64,000 bases of DNA from Opitutaceae bacterium (lineage in GTDB: Bacteria; Verrucomicrobiota; Verrucomicrobiia; Opitutales; Opitutaceae), in assembly GCA_019455245.1 (NCBI GenBank), contig JACFMR010000008.1, positions 1 through 64,000 on the forward strand, in the 5' to 3' direction. Positions 24,201-31,447 of the stretch are shown here, piece after piece (the first letter of the stretch is position 1; each line of letters starts with the position of its first letter). The notes under the pieces were generated by a model that worked only from the letters and a program-made list of their open reading frames with translations, was not told where the DNA came from and searched no databases. The position numbers and the translations under genes are program-made.

Positions 24201-24461
24201 CCCGATGCCAGCGGCGTGATCTTCGAACTCGATCCGAACCAGCCGATCTACGACAAGGCCCGCGCGCACTTCGACTTCAACGTCGGCTATCGTTTCAAGT
24301 TTGCCGGCGACCGTGTGCGCGGCCGCGTGCAGCTGAACATCCGGGATGCCTTTGAGGGCGGCCGCCTGCAGGCCGTCGCCGCCAATCCGGACGGTTCACC
24401 CTACGCGTTCCGCATCATCGATCCGCGGCAGTTCATCCTCACGACCACCTTTGAGCTCTGA
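21264..24461 (+). CDS. TonB-dependent outer-membrane receptor
   Basis: The 1065-residue product has a signal peptide (to about residue 30, VLFVPLLSAQ) and the linker motif LSPFEV. The plug domain follows (about 65-200: ALSGTRLNTKLEDIPASITV, YNIDAVELSRGPNSNIFGIG). A long 22-strand-type barrel with Arg/Tyr-rich strands ends in FILTTTFEL. Verrucomicrobial receptors of this form take up glycan fragments with energy from TonB-ExbBD. No SusD-like partner is present, as is usual in this phylum. It is monocistronic, with the terminator at 24481-24526 behind it, and lies between sulfatase genes, so it is the likely entry route for the sulfated substrate. Confidence 0.95.
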   Translation: MKSPQPVVSRLRRARVAVLGVLFVPLLSAQTAPPAESSASPEKDEPILLSPFEVTSDTRGYLASNALSGTRLNTKLEDIPASITVITKQQLLDTAVTDINDLFLYEASTEGTGNYTAFTPNRDGGMNDDIQTDPQVANRIRGMSSANTAIGNFASNPKIPFDLYNIDAVELSRGPNSNIFGIGSGSGTINLVPSSASTTKRFATVAFRADSYGSVRGSLDVNQPLLEDKVALRVATVREDREYERKPSFEDTKRLFGAVTFKPFKKTTLRVSGENYSRDAQRPNNLTPQETVSSWLAFGKPSWDPTTQRVTYADGTVAGPFAVNADGRLPFGLLSAGGAVYNRTSLYIEPDGSIGYWGVNRTGSQNSPLNRNQNVRILQSGSQLGRERATIYPLFFEPGTTNKAFYDWTEINYAAPNRVEDEAQTYIAELEQFLIENDRHLVAARVGWFRQDFERFARNMVTSNDAVIYVDVNSKLPDGTPNPYFQRPYVAGGWPIKVRQPEDNTITSADLVYQFTPEKSGGWFGVQRFNVHGETRRNQDTNYRYRDYIVSNETWLNPSNRTNSTQTNFLYYLGDNQGHNVDYAPATRSNFDGTYPFNYYNGVAKQWVTTQSILDEAAITGTNTNQERIRTVNLTYQGFFWDDRVVATLGFRRDWQKLRRSPGNAVDPVTGLITNAPLDEIGSSAWLEQRGDTKTYGVVVKATSNVSAFYNRSDSFNPLGISYDIFGEVMPNPTSKGEDYGVLVNLLDGKLVVRVNRYDNTESNSRRSQIGTVGSRIHRLEGWRQPYGESFYPWAENLALQRFQNQGITPSATELFNAAAAIMKIDADFLRSTAETGAVGVPADVTAKGYEIEAIYNPSANWRFKFNLAQQKAIDSNIGDTVTRYIDERLPVWTTAADDNGDLWWDANNGAARVRYLADILAPYSFEVANAGKPRTQVRKWRANALTNYDFTDGVFRNWSIGGAVRWESKAAIGFRGRAPDASGVIFELDPNQPIYDKARAHFDFNVGYRFKFAGDRVRGRVQLNIRDAFEGGRLQAVAANPDGSPYAFRIIDPRQFILTTTFEL

Positions 24462-24480
24462 CCGCCGGTTCTTGGGGTTC

Positions 24481-24526
24481 ATCCGGCCCGGGGTGTACAA
24501 GCTTCACCCCGGGGCCGGATTTTGGC
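24481..24526 (+). terminator. Rho-independent terminator after the TonB receptor
   Basis: A 15-bp arm (24481-24495) pairs with 24505-24520 with one bulged base. The loop is TACAAGCTT and the stem is followed by TTTTGGCTTT. It separates the receptor gene from the following sulfatase operon, which begins at 24540. Confidence 0.85.
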
Positions 24527-24539
24527 TTTCCATCCGACC

Positions 24540-26024
24540 ATGAGCATTCCGCCCGCCGGCCCGGTCCGGCCCAACATCATCTACATCCTCGCCGACGACA
24601 TGGGGCTGGGTGACGCCTCGTGCTTCAACCCGGCCAGCGCGTGGACCACGCCCTGTCTCGACCGCATGGCCGCGGAAGGGCGCCGCTTCACCGACGCGCA
24701 TTCCGCCTCCGCGCTCTGCACGCCCAGCCGTTATGCCCTGCTGACCGGCCGCTACGCGTGGCGCACACGCCTGAAGCGCGGTGTGCTCCGCGGCTACAGC
24801 GAACCGCTGATCGAGCCCGGCCGGCTGACGGTACCGGGCTTGCTGCGGCGCCACGGCTACACGTCCGCGATGTTCGGCAAGTGGCACCTGGGCCTGGACT
24901 GGGTGCGCACCGGATCCGGAATCGACGAGGTGGACTTCGCGCAGCCCGTGGGCGGCGGACCGAACGCTCATGGTTTTGATCGCTTCCACGGCATCAGCGC
25001 CTCGCTGGACATGCCGCCCTACGTGTATTTCGACAACGACCGCATCGAGTCCGTGCCGACGGCCACGATCGGCGACAGCCCCAAACCGAAGATGTGGCGC
25101 GCGGGCTGGATCAGCGACGGGTTCGAGCACGAGAACGTGCTGCCCGATCTCGCGCGCCGCTCGGTGGACTACATCAACGAGCGCGCGGCCGATCCCGCGG
25201 GCCAGCCGTTTTTCCTCTACGTGGCGCTGGCCTCGCCGCACACGCCGATCGTGCCCACGCCGGAGTTTCTCGGCCGCAGCCGCACCACCGTGTACGGCGA
25301 TTTTGTCCTGCAGACCGACGACCTCGTGGGCCGGATCATCGCGGCGGTGCAGGCGGCGGGGCTCGACGAAAACACGCTCATCATCTTCACCGCCGACAAC
25401 GGCGTGGCCCCGGCGGCCAACCTGCCCGAGCTGCGCAGTTTCAAGCACGACGCGAGCGCGGGCTTCCGCGGGCACAAGGCCGACATCTACGAAGGCGGTC
25501 ACCGCATCCCCTTCATCGCGCGCTGGCCCGGCGTGATTCCGGCCGGCGGCACGTGCGCGGAGCCGATCGCGCAGGCCGACCTGCTCGCGACCTGCGCGGA
25601 ACTGCTCGACGACCCGCTGCCGGCCGACGCCGGGGAGGACAGTGTCGGCATCCTCGATTTGTTGCGCGGGGCCGACACGCCCGCTGCGCCGCGTCCACCG
25701 ATGGTGCATCATTCCGAAAACGGTTCCTTCGCGATTCGCGAGGGCCGCTGGAAACTGTGCCTGTGTCCCGGTTCGGGCGGGTGGAGTTATCCGCACCCCG
25801 AACGCGACGCACATCTCGTGCTGCCGCCCTTCCAGCTTTTCGACCTCGCGGCCGATCCCGCGGAGCAGACCAACCTCTGCGACCGCCATCCCGACATCGT
25901 GCAGCGGTTGGGCCGCCGCCTGGTCGACATCATCGCGCAGGGCCGCAGCACGCCCGGCGCGCCCCAACCCAACACTTCCGAGGCGGACTGGCCGCAACTG
26001 GCCTGGCGCGACGCGTTTGCCTGA
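24540..26024 (+). CDS. Type-I sulfatase (CTPSR motif), no visible signal peptide
   Basis: The 494-residue product begins MSIPPAGPVRPNIIYILADD with no hydrophobic leader, then has SALCTPSRYALLTG (Cys60), FGKWHLGLDW, SPHTPIVPTPEF, IIFTADNGVAPAA and the late DLAADPAEQTNL typical of sulfatases. Cys60 is the formylglycine site. The upstream extension to 24522 (MAFHPT) also gives no signal. It starts a five-gene unit with further sulfatases and lyase-like proteins. Lack of a leader suggests cytoplasmic action on imported oligosaccharides, or an export route I cannot see. Confidence 0.9.
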   Translation: MSIPPAGPVRPNIIYILADDMGLGDASCFNPASAWTTPCLDRMAAEGRRFTDAHSASALCTPSRYALLTGRYAWRTRLKRGVLRGYSEPLIEPGRLTVPGLLRRHGYTSAMFGKWHLGLDWVRTGSGIDEVDFAQPVGGGPNAHGFDRFHGISASLDMPPYVYFDNDRIESVPTATIGDSPKPKMWRAGWISDGFEHENVLPDLARRSVDYINERAADPAGQPFFLYVALASPHTPIVPTPEFLGRSRTTVYGDFVLQTDDLVGRIIAAVQAAGLDENTLIIFTADNGVAPAANLPELRSFKHDASAGFRGHKADIYEGGHRIPFIARWPGVIPAGGTCAEPIAQADLLATCAELLDDPLPADAGEDSVGILDLLRGADTPAAPRPPMVHHSENGSFAIREGRWKLCLCPGSGGWSYPHPERDAHLVLPPFQLFDLAADPAEQTNLCDRHPDIVQRLGRRLVDIIAQGRSTPGAPQPNTSEADWPQLAWRDAFA

Positions 26025-26067
26025 GCGTCAACCACCCCGTGGAGGCGCCGCCCCGCCCCAGCCATCC

Positions 26068-27573
26068 ATGAAGAGTTTTGTCCGTTCCCCCGCCGCCCTG
26101 CTGCCCCTGCTCACCGTGGCCGCCGCCTGTGCCGCCCCGCCGAATGTGCTGGTCATCATGACGGACCAGCAGACCGCCGATGCGTTGAGTTTCCGCATGG
26201 GGCGCGAGCACATCCACACGCCGGCGCTCGACCGCCTGGCCGCGCGCGGCACGTATTTTTCCCGCGCCTACGCGCCGAATCCGCTGTGCGTGCCCTCGCG
26301 CAATTCGCTGATCACCGGCCGATATCCGCATGAGACCGGCATCTCCGACAACTCGGCCGCCTTTGACGGCACGTTGCTGGATCACGAGCGCTTCGTGACC
26401 CTCGGCACGCATTTCCGGCGCGCCGGCTACCGCACGGGCTACTTTGGCAAATGGCATCTGGCCTACGACCGCGACCGGCCCGAGACGCACGGCTTCATGG
26501 AGTTTGACCGCCAGCAGAAGGACGCCGTCACCGCGCAGCATGCGGTCGAGTTTCTCGGCCGGGGCGGCGACCGGCCGTTCCTGCTCGTGGCCAGTTTTCT
26601 CAACCCGCACAACGTCGCCGAACTCTCGCGCGGGCAACCCTTGTCCAACGGCCCGATCGGCGTCCCGCCGCCGTTGGAGGAACTGCCGCCGGTGCCGGTC
26701 AACCTGGCCGCGCCCTATTGCGAACCCGACTCGATGACGCAGATCCGCCGCGCTTACCACGCCAACAAGCGGCTGTTTCCGGTGGACCACTACACGCCGT
26801 CGATGTGGCGGGAGCTGCGCTGGGGCTATTACCGCCTCGTCGAGAAGGTCGATGCCGAGATTGGCCGCGTGCTGGCGGCCCTGGACGAGCACGGGCTGGC
26901 GGACAACACCCTCGTGGTGTTTTTGAGCGACCATGGCGAATGCGCGGGCGCGCACGGCTTGGTGCAGAAAACCGTCTTCTACGAGGAATCGGTGCGCGTG
27001 CCCATGATCGTGCATGCGCCCGGCCAGAAGCAGGCGCGCGAGACGGCGGCTTTCGTCAACATCGGCGTCGACGTGCTGCCGACCCTGCTGGATTACGCGG
27101 GCGTGACGCCGCCGTCCGATCTGCCCGGCCGCAGCCTGCGGCCGCTCATCGAGGGCCGGCCGGCGGCGGACTGGCCGGACGAGGTGATCGTCAGCAACCA
27201 CATGTCGCAGGGCGGCATCACCGAGGATGGCTACGTGCCGATCACCCGGGGCCGCATGGTGCGCACGGAGCGCTACAAGTACTGTGTTTACCTGCACGGC
27301 GAGCCGCGGGAGTCGCTGGTGGATTTGCAGGATGATCCCGGCGAGATGGTGGACCTCGCGGCGGATCCCGCCTATCGCGGCATCCTGCTGGCACACCGTG
27401 AACGGCTGCGGCGCTTCGCGGAGCGCCACGGGGACGAGCTCGTGCATGAACTGCTGGCCGACGACGTGGCGCCGCGTCCGTTCGAACGCATCACGCAGCC
27501 GCCTCGTCCCACCGATCCCACTCATCCCCCGCTGCCATTGCCGTTGCCGCCGGCCTATTCTCATGTCGATTGA
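26068..27573 (+). CDS. Secreted type-I sulfatase (CVPSR motif)
   Basis: The 501-residue product has a short signal peptide (AALLPLLTVAAACA). It has NVLVIMTDQQTADAL for metal binding, APNPLCVPSRNSLITGRYPH (formylglycine precursor Cys74), GKWHLAYD, SFLNPHNVAE and VVFLSDHGECAGAHG. The DQQ and GECAGAHG forms resemble choline-sulfatase and heparan-type sulfatases. ATG 26068 gives the signal peptide; longer frames run into the previous gene. It lies 43 bp downstream of the first sulfatase of the unit, and its 3' end overlaps the lyase gene by 11 bp. Confidence 0.92.
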   Translation: MKSFVRSPAALLPLLTVAAACAAPPNVLVIMTDQQTADALSFRMGREHIHTPALDRLAARGTYFSRAYAPNPLCVPSRNSLITGRYPHETGISDNSAAFDGTLLDHERFVTLGTHFRRAGYRTGYFGKWHLAYDRDRPETHGFMEFDRQQKDAVTAQHAVEFLGRGGDRPFLLVASFLNPHNVAELSRGQPLSNGPIGVPPPLEELPPVPVNLAAPYCEPDSMTQIRRAYHANKRLFPVDHYTPSMWRELRWGYYRLVEKVDAEIGRVLAALDEHGLADNTLVVFLSDHGECAGAHGLVQKTVFYEESVRVPMIVHAPGQKQARETAAFVNIGVDVLPTLLDYAGVTPPSDLPGRSLRPLIEGRPAADWPDEVIVSNHMSQGGITEDGYVPITRGRMVRTERYKYCVYLHGEPRESLVDLQDDPGEMVDLAADPAYRGILLAHRERLRRFAERHGDELVHELLADDVAPRPFERITQPPRPTDPTHPPLPLPLPPAYSHVD

Positions 27574-29965
27574 ATCCGGTTTTCCGCCGGCGCGTGGCGC
27601 CGTTCTCCTGCTGGCCGCCGGTCTCTGGCTGGGCACCGCCGGGCTGCAGGCGGCCGGGCCGGAGTTCGTGTTGCAGAACAAACCCGTGCGCCCCGATCCG
27701 TTTGCGGAGACGCCGCTGCAACTGAACCCGCCAACCTTCCGGTGGCCGGCGGAGAACGATCCGCAGGCGGTCTTCCGGCTGGAACTGTCGCGTACGGCGG
27801 ATTTCGCCGCGCCGCGGGTGGAGATCGTGCGGGATTTGTTTTTCCGGCCCACGGAGCCGCTGGAGGCCGGCACCTGGCATTGGCGGGTGAGGCGCGAGGA
27901 TCCGGTGCCCGGGCCGTGGCTCGGCCCCGAGCGGTTCGAGATCACGCCGGAGCTGCCAAAATGGTCGATCGGTTCGTGGACGCAATGGCTGGACCGGTTA
28001 CCGGAAACGCATCCGCATACCTACCTGACCGTGGAGGAAGTGCCGGAGTTGCAGGCCAACGCCCGGCGGCTGGGCGCGGCGTTGGATCCCTGGATCAAAA
28101 AGACCCGCGAGGGATTGTCCGCCCCGTTCTCGCTGCAGGAATGGCAGGACCAGGTGCCGCCGGATGCCGACCCGTTCGCGCAGGACAGCCCCTCGCGCAA
28201 GCGGCTCGTGTGGGCCTCCAAGCGGGCCGCGTCCGCCGCCTCGCAACCCGCCGCCGACGGCGCGTGGTTGTGGCTGGCCACCGGCGACGCGTGGTATGTC
28301 GGGCCCGTGAAGGCGCGGGCGCTGCAGATCGCGGGCTTTGATCCCGAAGGGTTCATCTCCGACCGCAACACCGGTCACGACCTCGGCAACGTAGATTTCG
28401 GCAACGCCGTGCTCGTGCACAACCTCGGCGTGGTCTACGACCTGATGCACGAAAAATTCACGCCGGACGAGCGGGCGCGCCTGCGGGCCGCGATCATGGC
28501 GCGGGCCGCGCCCATGTTTGCCAAGATGCGTCGCGCGCCGCTCGAGCTGATGCGCGCGCATGCCTGGCAGCACGGTTTCCTCGACGCGATGGTCGGTGCG
28601 CTGGCGGTCATGCGCGAGGAGCCGCAGGCGCGGGCGTGGGTGGAACTGGGGTTGAAATCCTTTGTCGCCCTGTATCCGTGGTATGGCGGCAACGACGGCG
28701 GTTCGCAGGAGGGTCCGCGCTATTATCACGGCGCCGGCATGCTCCCGAGCCTCAACACGCTCGACCTGTTCCGCTCCGCCTTCGGGCTGCGACTGGAAGA
28801 GGGCAACCCGTGGTTCCGCAACAACCCGTATTTCCTGCTCTATTCGTTTCCGCCCGGCAGCCTCCAAACCCAGCTCGGCGACGCCAACCCCGGCCGGCAC
28901 GGCCCCGGCGACGACACCCTGCACCCCGCGGGCAAGGCGCGTTTCGCGGCCCAGCGCATGGCCGACCTGCATGGCAACGGTTACCTGGCCGCCTACGCGG
29001 CGGCAGTGCCCGCGGACAACATCGGTCTCTCGGTCTCGGAACTGTTGCGCTGGTCCACCGGCATCCACCAGCCCCCGGCGGACCTCGCCGGGTTGCCCGC
29101 GGCGCGGCTCTTCGCCGATGTCGGCACGGTGTTCACGCACTCGCATCTGACCGATCCGGCGGACAACGTGCGGCTGATTTTCCACGCCACGCCCTACGGC
29201 GGCCACGGCCATTCGCATGCCGACCAAAACAGTTTTCACCTGATCGCCTACAACGAGCACCTGTTGCTCGATGCCGGTTACTACACGCCGACCGGCGATC
29301 CTCACCGCGAGCAATACTATGTGCGTACGCCGGCGCACAACACCATCCTGGTCGACGGCACGGGCCAGCCGTGGGGCGACACCACGGGCCATGCATGCAT
29401 CAGCCATTTTGAGCAGACGGATGACTGGGTCAGCTTCACCGGCTCGGCCGCCACCGCCTACCAGGAAGCGCCGCTGGATCGGTTCGACCGGCATGTGGTC
29501 TGGCTCCGCGGCGATGAGGTGCAGACCTACGTCATCATCGACGATCTCGTGGCGGCGGACAACCGCGCCCGGCGTTTCGACTGGCTGTTGCATGCGCCGA
29601 ACGAGATGACGATCGCGCCCGCGGCGCGCACGGTGCTGGCCCGCGGCGAAATCGGCGAGGCGCTGGTGACGTTCCTGGCGCCGCGGACGCTCGGGTTTGC
29701 GCAGACCAGCGGCTTTCCCGTGCCGGCCGTCTATTGGCGGCAGGGCATGAATTACGAACTGCCCCACCAATGGCATCTCACGGTGACGCCGCCGCCGGCG
29801 GTGCGCGAACGTTTCGTCACGGTGATCCAGGTGGCCAAACGCGGGGTCGCCAAACCGGCGCTTCAAGCCATTCTCGGCGGCGTGGAGACCGCGGGCTGGC
29901 GCGTGTGGTTGCCCGAGGGGGAGCAACGCGTCATCATCCGGCGCAGTTTGCCGACCGAACCGTAA
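27563..29965 (+). CDS. Secreted heparinase II/III-like polysaccharide lyase (DUF4962 type)
   Basis: The 800-residue product has a signal peptide (GAVLLLAAGLWLGTAGLQAA). A DUF4962-like N-terminal beta-sandwich follows (about 25-150: LNPPTFRWPAENDPQAVFRL, GTWHWRVRRED). The alpha/alpha toroid spans about 150-480 (NDGGSQEGPRYYHGAGM, AHAWQHGFLDAMVGALAVM). The heparinase II/III-like beta-sandwich has GGHGHSHADQNSFHLIAYNE and LLLDAGYYTPTGDPHREQYY. Proteins of this layout cleave uronate-containing polysaccharides by beta-elimination; the PL family cannot be fixed here. It overlaps the previous sulfatase by 11 bp. Its presence suggests uronic acids in the substrate. Confidence 0.82.
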   Translation: MSIESGFPPARGAVLLLAAGLWLGTAGLQAAGPEFVLQNKPVRPDPFAETPLQLNPPTFRWPAENDPQAVFRLELSRTADFAAPRVEIVRDLFFRPTEPLEAGTWHWRVRREDPVPGPWLGPERFEITPELPKWSIGSWTQWLDRLPETHPHTYLTVEEVPELQANARRLGAALDPWIKKTREGLSAPFSLQEWQDQVPPDADPFAQDSPSRKRLVWASKRAASAASQPAADGAWLWLATGDAWYVGPVKARALQIAGFDPEGFISDRNTGHDLGNVDFGNAVLVHNLGVVYDLMHEKFTPDERARLRAAIMARAAPMFAKMRRAPLELMRAHAWQHGFLDAMVGALAVMREEPQARAWVELGLKSFVALYPWYGGNDGGSQEGPRYYHGAGMLPSLNTLDLFRSAFGLRLEEGNPWFRNNPYFLLYSFPPGSLQTQLGDANPGRHGPGDDTLHPAGKARFAAQRMADLHGNGYLAAYAAAVPADNIGLSVSELLRWSTGIHQPPADLAGLPAARLFADVGTVFTHSHLTDPADNVRLIFHATPYGGHGHSHADQNSFHLIAYNEHLLLDAGYYTPTGDPHREQYYVRTPAHNTILVDGTGQPWGDTTGHACISHFEQTDDWVSFTGSAATAYQEAPLDRFDRHVVWLRGDEVQTYVIIDDLVAADNRARRFDWLLHAPNEMTIAPAARTVLARGEIGEALVTFLAPRTLGFAQTSGFPVPAVYWRQGMNYELPHQWHLTVTPPPAVRERFVTVIQVAKRGVAKPALQAILGGVETAGWRVWLPEGEQRVIIRRSLPTEP

Positions 29966-29980
29966 CCAACTTCCACGGTC

Positions 29981-31447
29981 ATGCCGGTCACCTTGCCCCC
30001 CGCCGTCCCGCCGAACATCGTGCTCATCATCGCCGACGATGTGAGCGCGGCGGACCTCGGTTGTTTTGGCAATGCCGGCATCCGCACCCCGCACCTGGAC
30101 CGGCTGGCGCGTGAGGGCCTGCGTTTCAACCGCGCGTATGTCACCGCCCCGAGCTGCAGCCCGAGCCGCTGCAGCATTTTGACCTCGCGCTATCCGCACA
30201 ATCTCGAGACCGCGGCCGAACTGCACGGCGATCTGCCGCCCGGCCTGCCGCTCTTTCCCCAACGTTTGCGTGAGGCGGGCTATTGGACCCTGCACGCGGG
30301 CAAGGCGCATTTCGGCAGCCTGCGCGACCGCGGCCTGTATCAGCCGGCCGGACCGGCGGCGGCGGCCTTCGATGTGGGCGGGGGCGGCGAGCCCGTGCCG
30401 GGGCAGGGCGGCTTCGGCGGCGAGGAGCAGTGGCTGGCCCGCCTGCGCGACCGGCCCAGCGACCGGCCGTTTTTTGCCTGGCTGGCTTCACACGATGCCC
30501 ATCGCATCTGGGACGCCGCGGAATTCGAGGGGCGGCATTCGCCCGCGGATGTCACCGTACCGCCCAGCCTGCCCGACACACCGGCCACGCGCGCGGATCT
30601 GGCGCATTACTACGACGAGATTGCCCGGCTCGACCATCATGTCGGCGCGGTGCTGGCGGAACTCGAGCGGCAGGCGGTGCTGGACAACACGCTGGTCATT
30701 TTTCTGGCCGACCACGGCCGGCCGTTCCCGCGGGCCAAGACCCACGTTTACGAGGAGGGGGTGCGCACGCCCCTGATCATGCGGCCGCCGCCGGCATGGG
30801 GCGTGACGCCGGCGGTGGTGGAATCGCTGGTGAGTACGATCGACCTTGCCCCGACGTTGCTCGAACTCGCCGGGGTCCCGCGCCCCGCCACGTTCCAGGG
30901 CGTGAGCCTGCTGCCACTGCTGCGCGATCCATGCGCCCGGGTGCGCGACGTGCTTTATGCCGAACAGAACTGGCACAATTTTCCGGCACATGTACGGCTC
31001 GTGCGGCATGGCGATTTTGCCTACCTGCGCAACGCCTGGCCCGAGCGCCGGTTGCCGGGGGCGTCCGACACCTTTTACACGCCGAGCGGCGACGCGTTGC
31101 GCGCGGCTTGGGCCGACGGCCGGCTCACGGCCGTGCAGGCCGATCCATTTCTGCAACCGCGGCCGGCGGAGCAGCTTTTCAATCTGGCGCGCGATCCGGC
31201 GCAGGCCGACAACCTCGCCGTCCGGCCCGAGGGGCATCCCATGCTGCCGGTCATGCGGGCACTGCTCGACCGGTGGACGGCGGAGACCGGCGACACGGTG
31301 CCGAAAAATCCCACCCCGGCCGACACCGACATCGCAACCGGCGCCAAATTTGGCCCGGCCCGGCACGCCGAGCCGCCCGGAGCCGCCGCCGCGGCGCGCA
31401 CGATCAACGCGCCCGGCCCGGTCCGGTTGACGGAGCTGATGCCGTGA
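29981..31447 (+). CDS. Type-I sulfatase (CSPSR motif), no visible signal peptide
   Basis: The 488-residue product begins MPVTLPPAVPPNIVLIIADD. It has TAPSCSPSRCSILTSRYPHN (Cys59 is the formylglycine precursor), HAGKAHFGSL in place of the usual GKWHLG, LASHDAHR and VIFLADHGRPFPR. The C-terminal 40 residues are proline/alanine-rich and may be disordered. No leader peptide is present, as with the sulfatase at 24540. It starts 15 bp after the lyase gene. Its stop TGA shares one base with the next ATG, indicating translational coupling. Confidence 0.9.
   Translation: MPVTLPPAVPPNIVLIIADDVSAADLGCFGNAGIRTPHLDRLAREGLRFNRAYVTAPSCSPSRCSILTSRYPHNLETAAELHGDLPPGLPLFPQRLREAGYWTLHAGKAHFGSLRDRGLYQPAGPAAAAFDVGGGGEPVPGQGGFGGEEQWLARLRDRPSDRPFFAWLASHDAHRIWDAAEFEGRHSPADVTVPPSLPDTPATRADLAHYYDEIARLDHHVGAVLAELERQAVLDNTLVIFLADHGRPFPRAKTHVYEEGVRTPLIMRPPPAWGVTPAVVESLVSTIDLAPTLLELAGVPRPATFQGVSLLPLLRDPCARVRDVLYAEQNWHNFPAHVRLVRHGDFAYLRNAWPERRLPGASDTFYTPSGDALRAAWADGRLTAVQADPFLQPRPAEQLFNLARDPAQADNLAVRPEGHPMLPVMRALLDRWTAETGDTVPKNPTPADTDIATGAKFGPARHAEPPGAAAAARTINAPGPVRLTELMP

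Noticed and set aside
27998..30310. Long minus-strand frame opposite the lyase and sulfatase genes
   Set aside because: It spans the boundary of two well-supported genes and has no motif.
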